Source: Stenogyne calaminthoides (taxonomy: Eukaryota; Streptophyta; Magnoliopsida; Lamiales; Lamiaceae). Taken from it: a DNA stretch of 64,000 nucleotides. The stretch is taken from positions 3,968,001 through 4,032,000 of the forward strand of contig JBBCBC010000012.1 in the NCBI GenBank assembly GCA_037126765.1, given 5' to 3'. Positions 1 to 13,139 of this stretch are shown here, one piece after another (within the stretch, counting starts at the first letter, position 1; every line of letters begins with the position of its first letter). Below the pieces are notes generated by a model. The model saw nothing but the letters and a program-made list of their open reading frames with translations, ran no database searches and had not been told where the DNA came from. The position numbers and the translations under genes are program-made.

Positions 1-1105
1 TATGAGAAATTTCTCAGATCTTCTCCAAAAATACAATCAATATATACCATATATTCTATTTCCCAAAATAAATCCCAATAAAATTTTCCCTCTATTTTTT
101 ATATAATTTTCTAAAATTCCTAGGAGAGAATTAAGATTTTATTTCCTCAATTTACGATAATCTTGTATTAAAGAATCTTTATATTTTCCATAAAATCTTT
201 TTGAAAATAATTCATTTTTCTTTTCTCCCTTATTTTTAAAAAATAGGAAAAATACAAGAAAATAATTTCTTTATTTTAATCACCCTTTTCAATTATTGAA
301 CTTTTATATTTGAAATTTCTTGAGGGGTCTTTAAGAGAGTTAAGATTGAATATTCCAACGGTAATACGATTATCAATATTGAGCCACAATATTATTCAAA
401 CCATTTATATTAATTAATTCCACTTACAAGATTTAGTATGATAGAACTTCCTTTGCCCAATTAATGAGATAAATCACGCAAAGACGCATTTTGCATACAA
501 TCAGATTAAATCTTAAAGAATCGGGTCACGTGAAATAATAATATACCCAAAGCACAAAGTATTAAATCACATTGATTCTTTAGCCAACATGAATCAAAGC
601 AATAATCATTAATTACACACCACCCATCATTAAGGAATGATTAAACAAAACAATCAACCACTAAGGCCTAATTCTTCCACTTTTCAAGATCAAAAGAATT
701 TATCCTCAATAGAAAGTCCTATTCAAATGACGTCATAACGCACTGGGCTCAATCTTTAGGTCACATAGTCAATCAACTGCCTTACACTTCCAACCCTTCA
801 CTTCTTGAATTGTTCGCTACACTTCAACCTTTCACGACGAATTGCTCATCTCCATCCGGGTTGTGAATTTGTACTTATTTACAATGGACTTTATTAATGT
901 GATCCCAGATCACCACATTAACTACAATGTAATCTTATCGCCATTATTTGACCGGGATTATGCAATAAATATATATATAACACTTCAATCATATTTAAAA
1001 AGAAATAATATAAATAATTTATTTCAAGAATAAGACAGAATTCAAATGGATATCTAGTAAAAACATCTTTCTAAAAGATAACCTAATGAAATGAGAGTCC
1101 TAACA
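1..1105 (-). repeat. Antisense LTR fragment, A-family Copia
   Basis: Read on the minus strand, the segment starts at 1105 with TGTTAGGAC and follows the A-family LTR seen at 3540-5399 and 32168-34026. Shared landmarks include the block around GAAATAAATTATTTAT, a region matching TTGTAGTTAAT, and the stretch GTGAAAGGTTGAAGTGTA near 820-840. It runs off the left edge after roughly the first three quarters of an LTR. It is clearly more diverged than the other copies, so it is an older insertion or a different subfamily. No coding sequence was found in it. Whether it is a solo LTR or the end of a full element cannot be seen here. Confidence 0.8.
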
Positions 1106-1120
1106 ACAGGGATGAAGAAC

Positions 1121-1260
1121 TCGGCCTAGGCGGCGCCTAGGCGCTACGGCCGGCGGCCTCCCTGATTTTTCCAAAATCGCCCAAAAAAAGGCATTCGGTG
1201 CTAGGCGCCGTCTAGGCGGCCAAGTCGGTCTAGGCAGTCGGCATTTGCGGTGGGCGCGGT
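1121..1260. repeat. GC-rich cluster of CTAGGCG motifs
   Basis: A GC-rich island in AT-rich surroundings. CTAGGCG-type heptamers recur in both orientations at about 1126-1145 and 1200-1235 around a palindromic GCCTAGGC core, forming an imperfect inverted arrangement. No function or family is assigned. Confidence 0.5.
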
Positions 1261-2074
1261 CGAGGTTTCGTCGATTTTTGGAGGAGGTGCGGTGGCACGG
1301 TGGCTAGCGGTTTCTTCAATTAGTGGCTCGCGGTGGCGCGATCGAGAGAAATAGAAACAATTTTGGGGGTTTATGGAGAGAAATGAAAAAAAAAAACAGC
1401 AGCATATGTACACACACATACAGGTACGCATATTTTGGGGGTTTATCTCCAGCTCATAGGCTCATACACACTGATGTTGCTTCTTCTTCAATCAAACTGG
1501 GGTGTATATATAATTATATGTGTATGTAATTATGTATATATATGTATATATGTGAGGTGTATATATTTTAACATGGTGTTGCGTTGGAGAAGGTGAATTT
1601 GATGATGAATGTGGGGCCCCTATTGGAGTGAAGAAGAGGTGGGGTGACTTTAACTACGCACACATAAACATGTCTTTTTTTCTCTAGGCTGGGCCCATTG
1701 GGGTTGTCCCTATGCAACAGACTGCAGAGCATGTCTGTTTCTACTTTCTACCTATTCAATGTGAGCTACTGTATTATTAAAAAAAATTAAAAAATCGGAC
1801 AGCCTTTGCGGCCACCAAACGTTCGACTAGCGCTTTTCGATTTCTACTCCCTTGCCTAGCACAATCAGGTAAGAAATTTGTTATCAAGTCTTCTTTAATT
1901 CAAGCTGCTACCAATATTGCTGCTAGTGTTACAGACAAGGGTAATGACAAGTAAGTGAAGAAGGGAAAAAAATAGACAATGGAATTTTTGTTGATGGTTT
2001 TAGACAATTTGATACTGCTGGCTTTAGACAATTTGATTATGTTGTGTTATAATGTTTTAGACAATGGGATTTGT

Positions 2075-2205
2075 GATGGTTATTGTGTTGTTTAGACTAT
2101 ATTATGATGGATTGTGTTGTTTAGACTATGTTATGATGGATTGTGTTGTTTAGACTATGTTATGATGGTTATTTGTTGTTTAGACTATGTTATGATGGAT
2201 TATGT
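2075..2205. repeat. Short tandem repeat, unit about 29-31 bp
   Basis: The phrase GATGG begins at 2075, 2106, 2135, 2164 and 2194. The DNA between is nearly the same each time (core TTGTTTAGACTATGTTAT). About four units; looser relatives of the core extend upstream to about 1990. Confidence 0.8.
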
Positions 2206-3539
2206 TATGTTCTGTTGGAAAATTTGTTCTGTTTCATTGAACAATAGAAGATAGGAGATAATATGTGCCCAAATAAGTTGGGACTTTTACAAAATAGTAG
2301 TAGGTGCCCAAATACATAAGTAGAGACTTTCTACACATACTAGTAGATTCAACCCATCAACCTGAAGATGAGAGTGGCTGCCAAGATAGAATTATTACAA
2401 TGTAAGGATGACTTTTAATGATTCACTTTAGAGAGTTCTTGACCCATGCATATTAGTTGTTACTTCATTTCTTCATCCATTTCAATTTATTTCTTTCCCC
2501 ATGAGTCGCATCTTTTAGCTTTTGAGTTAGGTCCAAGTTTTCAAGAATTAGGCTATCAATTCTCCCTCATCATTTCGAGAAAACTTGTTTTGCTCTCAAC
2601 CCTTCATGTTCATGTGCTCAAACAAAGAATTTGTAGCCACCACTTCAGAGTCAACATGTATGAAACAACCTATCTTTGCTTCTCGGCTTTGAGAAACATA
2701 AGTGATGGGGTTTGCACAATAACGCATAAGGGTGATATGCCCATTTTTTGGTTGTGGAGGATGATGAAACTTCATCTTTACTCATGCTTATTTTTTTAAA
2801 GTTATGTTGCTATGTATGGATGATGAGTTAGTGTTTTTAAAAGATATATATAGGTGGATATTGCTTAATATTTCCTCCACAAAGGCAAATAAATTCCCTC
2901 CGGAAAAAGTTGCATTTTCCTCCGTGAGATTCGAAAAATTTGATGAAAACATACGTAAAAAATCCCATGGACCAAAAAGAGTCATGTTTTTCCTCCAAAA
3001 AAAACCACACTGCTTCTTTTACCGAAAATCCTATGACCAAAAAAGGCAGTTAACGAAAAAAAAGTGACTACGGACCAAATGTGTAAAAAATCGTGGGGGG
3101 ACCAAAAATTAAAGGTTTGGAACCAAAATCGTGAGTAGTCTTGGTCTCCGTGGGAAAAAACGCATTAAACTCGTCCCAATTGTGATTTACTATTACATAA
3201 ATTAACAATCCATATATAATGTATATATTGTGTAATATTTAGGTTAGAAAATGAAAAAAACTAGAATTAAGATTATATATATAATGTATTATTTCTGCCT
3301 CGAATTACGATTTTTTTTTGTAATTTTACCTTAAAACAAAAAAACCGAAAAAAAAAAATCTAAAATTAAAAATCAAAATTGAACCGAATACCAAGTTAAC
3401 CAAACCAAAATTTTATTTCTTGTTCGATTTGACTCGATTTTTGGTTTTTACCTGGATAGAGCTCATCCATGCTTTTGGCAAATAAGATCAAGTGGTTAGT
3501 TAATGGTTTTTCGACACAAACTCTCGCGAAACTTATTCA

Positions 3540-5399
3540 TGTTGGGGGTTATAATCGAAAGTATGCTTTTCTTTTGTATAACCAAACCTAATTCTGCCTT
3601 ATTTGGTTAAATAAATTATTTATTACCGATGCTTTAAATATGATTGAAAGTTATATATATTTATTGTGATATCTATTCAATAAATACATTATGTGTTACG
3701 TTGTAGTTAATTTGGTGATACCGCATCATAGAAGATCAAATTAACGATTCGCGTAAATAAATGTAATTTCACAACCCATGGAAATGAACAATCCATCGTG
3801 AAAGGTTGAAGTGTAAGGCTTGGGATTGGCTTTGTCTTGACCAAGAGATTACACTAAAGGCATTATGATCTTGTTGAATAGACCTACATGTGGATAAATT
3901 CTCCAAGATCTTGAATATAGAAGAATTAAACCTCGGTTCATTATTTCTTAATCCCCGCCCCTTAAAATAGGATCGTGGAATTAATAATTATTGTTTTTGA
4001 TTCATGTTGGGAAGAGAATAAATGCGATTCAATACCTTGTGTTTTTTGCTATATTATTGTGGATACATGACGATTGCTAAGATTTAATACGGAGAATCGT
4101 CAAGTAAGCACGCTCTTGGCTTGATTTTGTCCCCTCAGGGCTCAAGTTTTATCATACCAAATCTTGCAAGTGAAATTTGTTTCGTTATGGATAATGATGT
4201 TGAGATGTCCTTTACTCCAAGGAGGAAGATATTGATTAATATGAAGTTATTCGGTGGTTTAATTTAATTAATGGACCGGATAATCTAAACACGGAAATAA
4301 TAATAACCGGGAGCCATTAACAAAGAATATGGGTTAAGATGGATAGTCTTGATATTAATTATGTAGTGGGATTAATTAATATTTATGGGCTAAATAATAT
4401 TGTGGTTCAATATTGGAAATTCAAGGTCCATTGGAAGATCCAATCTTAATTCTCCTAAAGGCCCCAAGAGTTTCCAAAGATAAAGTCCAATAACCCAAAA
4501 AGATGTTTGAAATAAAATAAATTATTGTTGCCTATTTTTTCCTATTTTTTCGAAAATAATGAATAAAAGAGGGATAAATATTTTCTTTGAATTTTGTTAT
4601 GGAATGTAGATAAAGATTCTTGGAATACAAGATTATCTCATTAAATTCAAGAAATCTCCCACTTGTTATTTATTTATTAGCAAATTTTTAAAAATCATGA
4701 AAAATAAAGGAGATGAAAGATTTTCTTGATTTTCGAAAAGATAATATGGAAGATATGTATTATTGGAATACAAGAATATCTTGTAAAAATTCAAGAAGAT
4801 CCAAATCTTGGATTCCTAGTCCTCATATTTTTTAGAAAAATCCATGTAAGTGTAAGGAGGTGGGATTTTTATGGAATATTTTAATTATGGGGAAAATAAT
4901 ATATGAGATATATTCAAGATTTCTTGGAGATCAAGAAAAAGATTTTCCTATCTTTATTCCTACACTAAAAATTGTCCAAACCCCTTATTATAAATAGGGG
5001 ATGAATGTTTCATCCCCAATGATTCCATGTGTTTAAAAATTAGAAATCCACAAAAAAGTGGTGCAACATATAATTTTATTTTTCCCGTTGTTAATTGTTT
5101 GCGAGCATCCTTCCACCGGATTGTTGAACAAGGACGAGAGAATACTTGAGAAGGCTCTTTGGGTTTGTTAGTGTGAACGGGATATCCATCTTCTCAACGG
5201 TTGTCACTTCAAGAGGTTAGTTCACGTGAAACTCCTGTAATTCCGCATCACGTAGAATTTATGTGACTTGTTTATATCATGATTTGTTGTTGAATTATTA
5301 TTCAATTAATATAGATTAATTCATGCTAGTAATAATTGTTAGAATTAAATTTGTATTTAAATATTCACCCCGAATAGATCCGCAATTAATTCTCCAACA
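3540..5399 (+). repeat. 5' LTR of element A (Copia)
   Basis: LTR of about 1860 bp starting TGTTGGGGG and ending CCAACA, followed at once by a primer-binding site. It aligns end to end with the solo LTR at 32168-34026 (1859 bp) and with the truncated 3' LTR at about 25399-25846. A TATA box (TATAAATA, 4989-4996) lies about 410 bp before the LTR end and should mark the promoter. The 5 bp before it (ATTCA, 3535-3539) should be half of the target duplication; the other half lies beyond the right edge. Several CAG sites of the sister copies are altered here. Confidence 0.92.
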
Positions 5400-5413
5400 A
5401 CGGTATCGAGCCG
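5400..5413 (+). other. Primer-binding site of element A, altered
   Basis: Directly after the LTR the sequence reads ACGGTATCGAGCC. The usual plant Copia site, complementary to the initiator methionine tRNA, is TGGTATCAGAGC, seen intact at 27466-27477. Here the T is C and CAGA is CGA. Confidence 0.8.
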
Positions 5414-5441
5414 GTTTGACTCTCTCAATTTTAAATTGTAA

Positions 5442-6936
5442 TGTTGGAAATTTATAGTTTTGATGGAAGTTCCAAAACAACAGTAATAGGACCCGGTCGA
5501 ACATGTTAGTCTATTGATGTTTTGATAGGAAACCAAATGAACATGTTAGGCAAATGATGTAGTAGACTATGTCATTATTAAAGAAGAACTCAAGAGATGC
5601 TCAAGTCTAAATGAAGATCGAAGAGCAAAGAATGAGGAGAGAAGATAAATGTTAGCAATGATCAAGAGCAAGATCAAAGATTGAAGATCGATGCCGGTTT
5701 AAATAGACTTCACTTGAAGACCAAAAGACCTACTCTATTAAGATTTCAAAGAAAGTCGATTGGTTGAAGCTTAAGACAACCATATCAAGAGACTACGCTT
5801 GATCGGATTCGAGCAGTCGCAAGATGATGATAAGTTTAACTACTTATCATAAAAACATATCGGTGTAAAGCCGGACCGTAAGAATGTCAAAATTAGTTGG
5901 TGAACAAACACCTAAATGTTATAACTTGTCAACCAATGAGAAAATGACACGTATGAACAAGTCGACGACACCGGGACTCGGCAGAAAGATAGTCAAACGG
6001 CTAGAAAGGACAACTATTCACGTTATCCATGCCGCCCCTCAAGACGCCACATCAAATCACGATCCTACCAAATATAGTATAAAATTCAAATTGCTATCCA
6101 ATGGCTCTTTTTGATTTTGAGGTCTATAAATATGGGATTACTCTTCGCAGAAGTGAAGGGGGGAAATTATCAAAAAGCATCATACTATAGCAAAATTTCC
6201 ATGCGATGAACACAAAATTGAAGATTATTTCTAAGTGTTCATCCCATTGTTCTTAGCATAGAAATCTCATCCTTTAGCTTTAGGCTACACAAATACTAGG
6301 ATAGATTTCCAGTTTGAACAACAACAAATCTTACCCAAACCCAAAGTTAGGTTAAGTTTGTTTAGCAAGATTTCAGACGGTTTCTAATTCTGATTTCTGG
6401 GATCGGTTGAGTGAGAACTCTATAAATATCTGCTGGTTGTAATGTGTTGGACTAACACAATAAACTAAGTCCAAGTCGGTTAAGTTGGTGCCCTTTGATA
6501 TATGGAAGAGTGGACGTTAGGGATTGGTTGTCAAACCACTATAAATCTTGTGTGCATTTATTTGCTCTTAATCTGCTTTACACTATCGCATACCACTTTG
6601 CTTAAAAATCTCATACATATTCCGTTAGGATCGGTTCACATCAAGCAAAATGATCCGATCAATTTGACTCGCTTGTCACCGATTGAAAACGGACTCGAGA
6701 ATCATTTGTTAAAAGCGGTTTTTTCACGGGTAAAAACTAGCTTTTCGACAATCGCTAAACCGATAGACAATCGAATCGATCACCCATCGTGGATCGATAA
6801 GTTGAATATCAGCCCATCTTGACTCACTTCGCACTCGATCAGAAACACTTTCACACCGATCCATTTCGAAAAGTTTTTTTGAAGTCTATTCACCCTCCCT
6901 TTGACTTACGCCTCACGAACCCATTTGGGACCTACA
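5442..6936 (+). repeat. 5' LTR of element B
   Basis: About 1495 bp, TGTTGGAAATTTATAG to GGGACCTACA. It has a TATA box, TATAAATA, at 6125-6132. It pairs with the 3' LTR at 18559-20048 and is related to C's LTR (25847-27463) and to the antisense solo LTR at 35997-37548. The two B LTRs differ by many small indels concentrated where relatives have CAG or CTG. Insertion-age dating from this pair would therefore be unreliable. Confidence 0.9.
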
Positions 6937-6938
6937 AG

Positions 6939-6949
6939 TGCCGACGAGC
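6939..6949 (+). other. Primer-binding site of element B, altered
   Basis: TGCCGACGAGC lies two bases after the LTR end, exactly where element C has TGGTATCAGAGC (27466-27477). The changes again fall at the CAG. Confidence 0.65.
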
Positions 6950-7070
6950 AAAGGGTTCTACGGACCACCGGCTTTGAATATCATCGGTTCTTGAGGAAGA
7001 AATTTTGTGGTCACTTGAACAAATCTTTAAAACCGTTTTAAACTTCATCGATTTCTAAAACTCACTCGGA

Positions 7071-10000
7071 ATGGATAACACATCCCGCGTATATCATGAT
7101 CTTCCAAAGTTTACTATTGATGATTATGCAGATTGGACCTTAATTATGAGCAACCATCCGGGAGCCATCAACAATAGGATGATGGAAGTTCTGTAACAAG
7201 GACCAATCCTCATCTACCACAACAATCCAAATGAAGGTGGTGACCCAGATTTTCCGGTTAGGGCCTTCCGGATCGAAAAGAGTCCGCCTCGATGGATGTT
7301 TGAAGAAAGGAAGTCATCAACACCGATACGGTTTGCCAGACACATAATCATGAAAATGATGGATAAAATCACACGGAAAAGATCAAGTATCTCAAGACAA
7401 ATGCAAACAAATGTGGGATACACTTTTGGCGAAATGTGTGAAGGAAATGATCTCGATTAAAGATAACAGATCGCAAGTTTAACCGGTGAAGTTTGAGAAA
7501 CTTAAGATGCTTTAAATGAAACCATCAACCATTTCGATGGAAGAATCACCATGTCACCAACAAACTAAGTGAACTAGGGACGAAAATGTCGACAAAGACA
7601 TTAACTACAAGATCTTGAGATCTCCGACAAAAGAAGTGGGATATGAAAGTTACAAAGGATAAAGGATTGTCAAGATATTGCGAAAATGAAGCCAAACAAC
7701 TCACGTTTTACGAGTCTTAAAAGCCCATGAGTTTGATCTCGATTGAACGAGGGCAAGAAGAAGAAGATGAGTAACCTTTCGAATTACACACCGCCAATCA
7801 AAAGGCGCTTGCATTCAAAGCAACCGACAAAGAAACTCAAAGTCTCATCAACCAATTTGGAAACATCATAAGTCGATAGAAACAAATTGCTTTGGTCGAT
7901 TAAAACTTGAAAAGTCCAACATTCAACCGGGTAAATATCTAAGATTCTCTGAGAGATTATCAAAACAAAGGAGGAAGAGATAGGAGGCCAACCGACCCGG
8001 TCGCAAGAAAGAATCCAGACGATGACCGAAGAGATGATCACAAGTGGAGGATCGCAGAGAAGATAAGAAAAGAGATGATCGATCCGATGAAAGGAGAGAC
8101 AACATATCCAAAAGACGAAATTGGTCTGAGTAAACAGAAAGTCACCGATGTATTCTACAAAATTTAATGACTCACCCGCGAAGAAGTTCCGTGGATCGCG
8201 AGCATGTTTCAATCATGAGAACCAGTCATTACAAATACTGGTGCATTCGACACCGCAAAGAAAGAAAGAAGAGAAGTGGAATGTAAGAGAAAAACGTTAT
8301 AGAGACAGAAAGCCATGGTTGTCAGCATACATCGGGATTGATGATTCTTATCTCGCTTTTCCGAGGATTCAGGATACTCATCCAGAAGACTTCGCACGAT
8401 GAGCAATGCCGATGATTTCTACAACTACGATGATCCGATATTCTTCGATGATGAAATCGGTCTCGATGGCAAAGGAAGAAGACCAAACGAGAGGTAACTT
8501 CTAAACCTTCCATAAGTTTTGATTCCACACCAAATGGCCGAAAGACACCGGCCGGAGAGATCGACCCGCAACTCTATAGTGAGCAATTGCTTGATGATCT
8601 CTAACGCAGAGACACTTATACAATAAAGGAAGCCGAAAACGAGGCTGGGATTAAGAATATTCAACTTGTTAAGGAAAATGATATCGTAAAAGTTTAACCG
8701 GAAATCACCAAATCGCTCGTAAAATGACTAAAGAACCTGAAGTTTCGAAGTCGTATTTTTTGATCAGATAAATCGATTAAGATCGACAAAGCTATTAACA
8801 AAATGCAAAAATTGATGATCTTAAAATCCTTCAGGCTAAGTTTGATGAACTCTTCCGATCGCATGAGAAATTCCGAAATAATCGAGATAGTTTAAAGAAG
8901 AAAATACGAGTTTTCAAAATCTTCTAAAACCGCTCAAGATATGAACAACTATTTTCTAATCCACAACTAATAAGAAGGGAATGGGTATGAAAACCCTTCT
9001 ACATCCTCAAAAGCCCCGCCTAGTTCACTTCATAAAAAGTGTAATCAAACGAGTTTCGATAAAGATACACATAAATCAAAATTTGTATCGATAAGGAAAG
9101 AGACTCGCCGAACAAGTAAAGGCAAGTGCCCGACGTAAAGGAACAGTAATGGACCCCTAACCGATCAAGCATCACCGAGGAATCGTGAAGAACCCGCCTC
9201 AACCCGATCAAATGACAGTATCGAAAAGACAACCTCTCAAAGGGAAATCTGATTTGAAACCTAATCAGGGTCAGCTGCCTAACAAGCAAGCTAAAGGTAA
9301 ACTACTAAGACCAGATATGCCAAAAAGATATGAATCTTTTAATGGTAGCAGTCGTACCTACCCTTACAATCAGAAACCTGGTCCGTCAGACCGAGCCCCA
9401 ATCGGATAAAAAAGAAGACATATATCAATGAAAAGGCCCAAGTCTTCTGAGTCATCCAAGGCTCACACTCATAATCATACTAATCAGAATACATATGAAG
9501 AGACGTATGATTATGTAGATGTTTATCGGAGACAAATTAGGCCATTTGTTTTCAACAAAGGTGCCAGATATATTTGGATCCCTAAAGGTACCTCTAACCC
9601 CCCAGGACCCGATTCTACTGGGGTACCTAAAGCCTGATTTGATTGCAGGTTCGCGTGGGTTTGGCCAATAAGGGAGGTGTATAAGCAACTATCTGGTACA
9701 TCGATAGTGGATGCTCAAGGCACATGACATGAATCAAACATCTCCTTAGCTCTTACACAAAACAAGAAGGCCCACGTGTACTCTTTGGTGATGATAACTT
9801 TGGTTTTACCAGAGGATTCGGAACCTTAGAGAATGATGATGTACAGGTTACTGGAGTCTCGTATGTCGAAGGTTTAAAGCATAATCTGTTATCAGTTTCA
9901 CAATTTTGCGACAATGGATTCAGTGTTGAGTTCTCGATTTGTCGATTGACTATCAAGAATCGAGCTACTCAACGGTCGATTGCACTTGAAAAGAAACGAT

Positions 10001-13000
10001 ATATACAAATAGATTGGAATAGTTGTCCAAGAAATGCATGCGATTGTTAAGAGTTCCAAATGTGCCCGCGGTTACGGCATAATAGAATGAGCCATCCGAA
10101 CTTTAAAACTCTTAACAAGATAAAGAAGGATGTCTTTGGTTGAGGGTCTTCCGAATGAGGTATTTTCTAAGGATCTGGACATGTGTCACATGTCGGAAGG
10201 GAAAAGCAATTAAAAACCTCATTCAAGGGAATCCATGACCGGATCCAAATCGAGGCATCTGCGAATCGCTCCATATGGATCTATTTGGACCGATTACACC
10301 GCAGTTAGTCTCGTGGGACGAAATATACTCGGTAATCATGGATGATTATTCCAAGTTTACAGGTTGTATTCTTGTATAAGAAGAATGAGACAACAAACAA
10401 AGATACGAAATGCTTCAAGAAACTACGGAATGAGAAATGTGTGGGATAGTGAAAATCGGATCGGATAAAGGTACATAATTTACAACACTTTTATTCTTGA
10501 TTTTTTTGACTAAGTTTGGAATACAACATGAGACATCACCGCAAAGAACACCACAACGTAATGGAGTAGCGGAATGGAAAACAGAACACTCAAAAGTTGC
10601 TTTCCCGAACTATGTTGGTTTAACATGCAACTCGAAGCCGTTTTCGGGCGAAGCCATCAACATCACCGCATGCCATACTCGAAATAGATGTTCTCGACTA
10701 ATGCTCACTTTAAAACACCCTATGAATCGTGGAAGGCGTAAAACCTCGTGTTTCTTACTTCCATGTTTTTGGAGTGCAAGTGTTTCATACACAACAATGG
10801 GAAGAGCCCGGGTTGAAAAACCTTTGAGGCCAAGTCGAACGATGAAGATTTCTCAGATATTCTCATCCAAAGAAGGCTTTCAGGGTGTTCAACAAAGCGA
10901 ATCCCTAGTTGTGGAAGAAACACCACATGTGGTCTTTTGACGAGACATCTTCTAAAAAGAGAAATCGCCTTAGAACAAAGCATTGCGGATCAACCTTACA
11001 TTTCTGATGCATGTAAAACGGATCGACTAAGTATCAAGGAAAAGAGGATGGATCACGTGAATAAATTGTATGTTCCGAACTTGATCTTACCGATTCACCG
11101 GGTCAATCGGACCCTAAAGTACGCATAATTTGTCAACGAAGAAGTTGGCATGCACCGAGACAATATCAATCGAACCATCCGTTCAGCGTGAGCACTGAGT
11201 TCCTTTACGACGGACATCGACATATGATGGGTCCAACATCAACGAGACTGGCCTATGTCAAGTTGGATTATAATTACACTACCCCAATCTCTGGTGATGA
11301 ACTACTATCGTAAGAGGACGATGTTTTCCAAACCCATGAGAATCGAGAAAAGAAGGACTGGATAACCAACATCCAACCGATCCGATCATCGACCCATCCG
11401 ATAGAGTTAAAACTAGACATCGATTGGTGAAAGTGCATGTATTGTTGTTATCGCCTTTGAAGGAACCAACCCAAGTAGAAGAAGCTCTGCGATCTAAATC
11501 GATTCTAGCCATGCAAGAAGAACCGAACAATTTGAAAGGAATCAGTGCGGAACCGGGGACGCCGAACCCATCAAGACCCATTGACACAAAGTGGGTATTC
11601 AAGAACAAGAGAGATGAGAATAATGTCATAATCCGTAAATAAGGCAAGACTTGTTGCTAAGGGGTATTCACAATCGTAAGGGAATTGATTATGATGAGAC
11701 CTTTGCACCACTTGCTTCCGCCGAAGCCATTCCATTGTTTAAATATATACGCCTACGTGAGGGTTTATTGTGTATCAGATGGATGTAAAGAGTGAATTCT
11801 TAAACGGGGTACTAGCTGAGGAAGTTTATGTTGAACACCCTCCTGGCTTTGAAAAAGGCGACCAGGTGTACCGTTTAAGAAAAGCTCTTTATGGCCTGAA
11901 ACAAGCTCCTCGAGCTTGGTATGATACACTCTCTCAGTTCTTGATAGACAATGGATTCACTAAAGGAATAGTGGACAAAACCTTATTCAGAATTGAAGAT
12001 GGAGGAGATATTCTGATGGTTCAGATTTATGTGGACGATATCATTTTCGGATCTCCCAACAAGACTTTATGTGAAAAGTTCAGCAAGTTGATGCAAGGGA
12101 AGTTCGAGATGTCCATGATGGGCCAGATGAATTAATTTCTAGGTCTTCAAGTTAAGCAAAAATACGTAAGGATATTCATCGCGGTAAGTATACTAGGAAC
12201 TTGTTGGCTAAGTTTGAGTTCAAAACGTAAAGAAGCGAAATTCCCTACGTTGATTGATTCAAGATGGATCCGATGAGAATGGACGAAAAGACTAATCGAG
12301 GAAAAGAATCTGAGGGCTTTCATTGGATCTCTACTTATACCGATGCGGCCGGACCGGATATAACTTTTTGCAAGAGGTGTATGTGCCGATTTCGTGCAAA
12401 TCCAATCACAAAACCACACAGCGACTAAAACGGATTCTTAAGTATCGAAGGGACAAGAAACCTTGGTTTATTTTATCCATCGGATGATAATCTAGAGCTT
12501 AGTGGGTATTTTAATTCGATTATGGAGGTTGCGGAGAATTGATGAAAAGTCAACCTCGAAGTACATGTCGGTTCTTAGGAAGCAAATTGATCTCTTGATT
12601 TTCAAAAAGCGACACGATCGATTGCGACATCTACTACTAAAGCGAGTATATGGCTGACAAGAAGTTTGTTGTTCCCAAATCTGCTCCGCTAAGTCGGCGG
12701 TGGGGATTACAACATTGTAGCTAAGAACGCGTTACTATTCTACGTGTGATGTATTAATAGTCTTGTGCAATCACTTTCGGAATCGGTTCTACATACAAGA
12801 TGCAAGCATGGATGTCCATACATCATTTTATAAAGAGATCATGTTGAAAAAAGAATATCGTAATGGAAAAGATCCATACCGATAAGCGGAAAAGTCGATA
12901 TTTTAACCAAGCCACTAGCTAAGGTCGATTCGAGAATTACGATGAGCTAGGGCTTCGATCTCGAAGAAAGCACGAGAAATGTTTGGTGGATCGTCTCCGT

Positions 13001-13023
13001 AAACCGGTTGGTTAAGAGACTAA
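7071..13023 (+). pseudogene. Element B gag-pol polyprotein, disrupted
   Basis: The start ATG at 7071 opens MDNTS, the same start as element C's gag at 27600. In order: gag (7071-8200); a long spacer ending in VPKA and a stop at 9635-9637, as in C; a protease region near 9690-9760; pre-integrase and integrase pieces (9900-10900); RT (11600-12140); RNase H (12480-12960). The best-preserved block, 11770-12135, is an uninterrupted RT segment containing MDVKSEFLNG and the catalytic motif YVDDIIFGS. Elsewhere frames change every 50-150 bases. It would make the structural protein and enzymes for copying and integrating the element. Most breaks coincide with CAG/CTG-to-CG differences from C, so some may be sequencing artefacts rather than mutations. 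Confidence 0.88.
9635..9648 (+). promoter_or_regulatory. Gag stop followed by acceptor-like site (element B)
   Basis: After GTACCTAAAGCC comes TGA, then TTTGATTGCAG. The same layout occurs in C (29997-30010) and D (46891-46905). CTGAT resembles a plant branch point and the AG a 3' splice site; splicing here is inference only. Confidence 0.35.
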
Positions 13024-13139
13024 CCAAGATAAGAGGGATCATTTGAAAGCAGGTATCTCAATCGATCGAGAAGATCGATCAAGAACCGATCGAAAAGCTT
13101 TTATCGGATCGGATTCGAACCGATCGCATTGATGTTCAA

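Larger units (their letters stand above)
1106..3539. other. Intergenic sequence, no gene recognised
   Basis: AT-rich sequence between two LTRs. Short open frames exist (for example 2446-2799 on the plus strand), but none shows a recognisable domain, splice structure or homology to other parts of the window. It contains the small repeats listed separately, AT microsatellites near 1507-1570, and a stretch at about 2800-3180 with recurring 'accaaa' and 'gggacc' phrases typical of old dispersed plant repeats. I could not assign that stretch to a family. Confidence 0.6.

Noticed and set aside
1201..1529. Overlapping open frames on both strands in the GC-rich island
   Set aside because: They owe their openness to base composition; the peptides have no gene-like character.
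2446..2799. 117-codon open frame on the plus strand
   Set aside because: No recognisable domain, no upstream promoter or splice structure, and AT-rich low-complexity composition; most likely chance.
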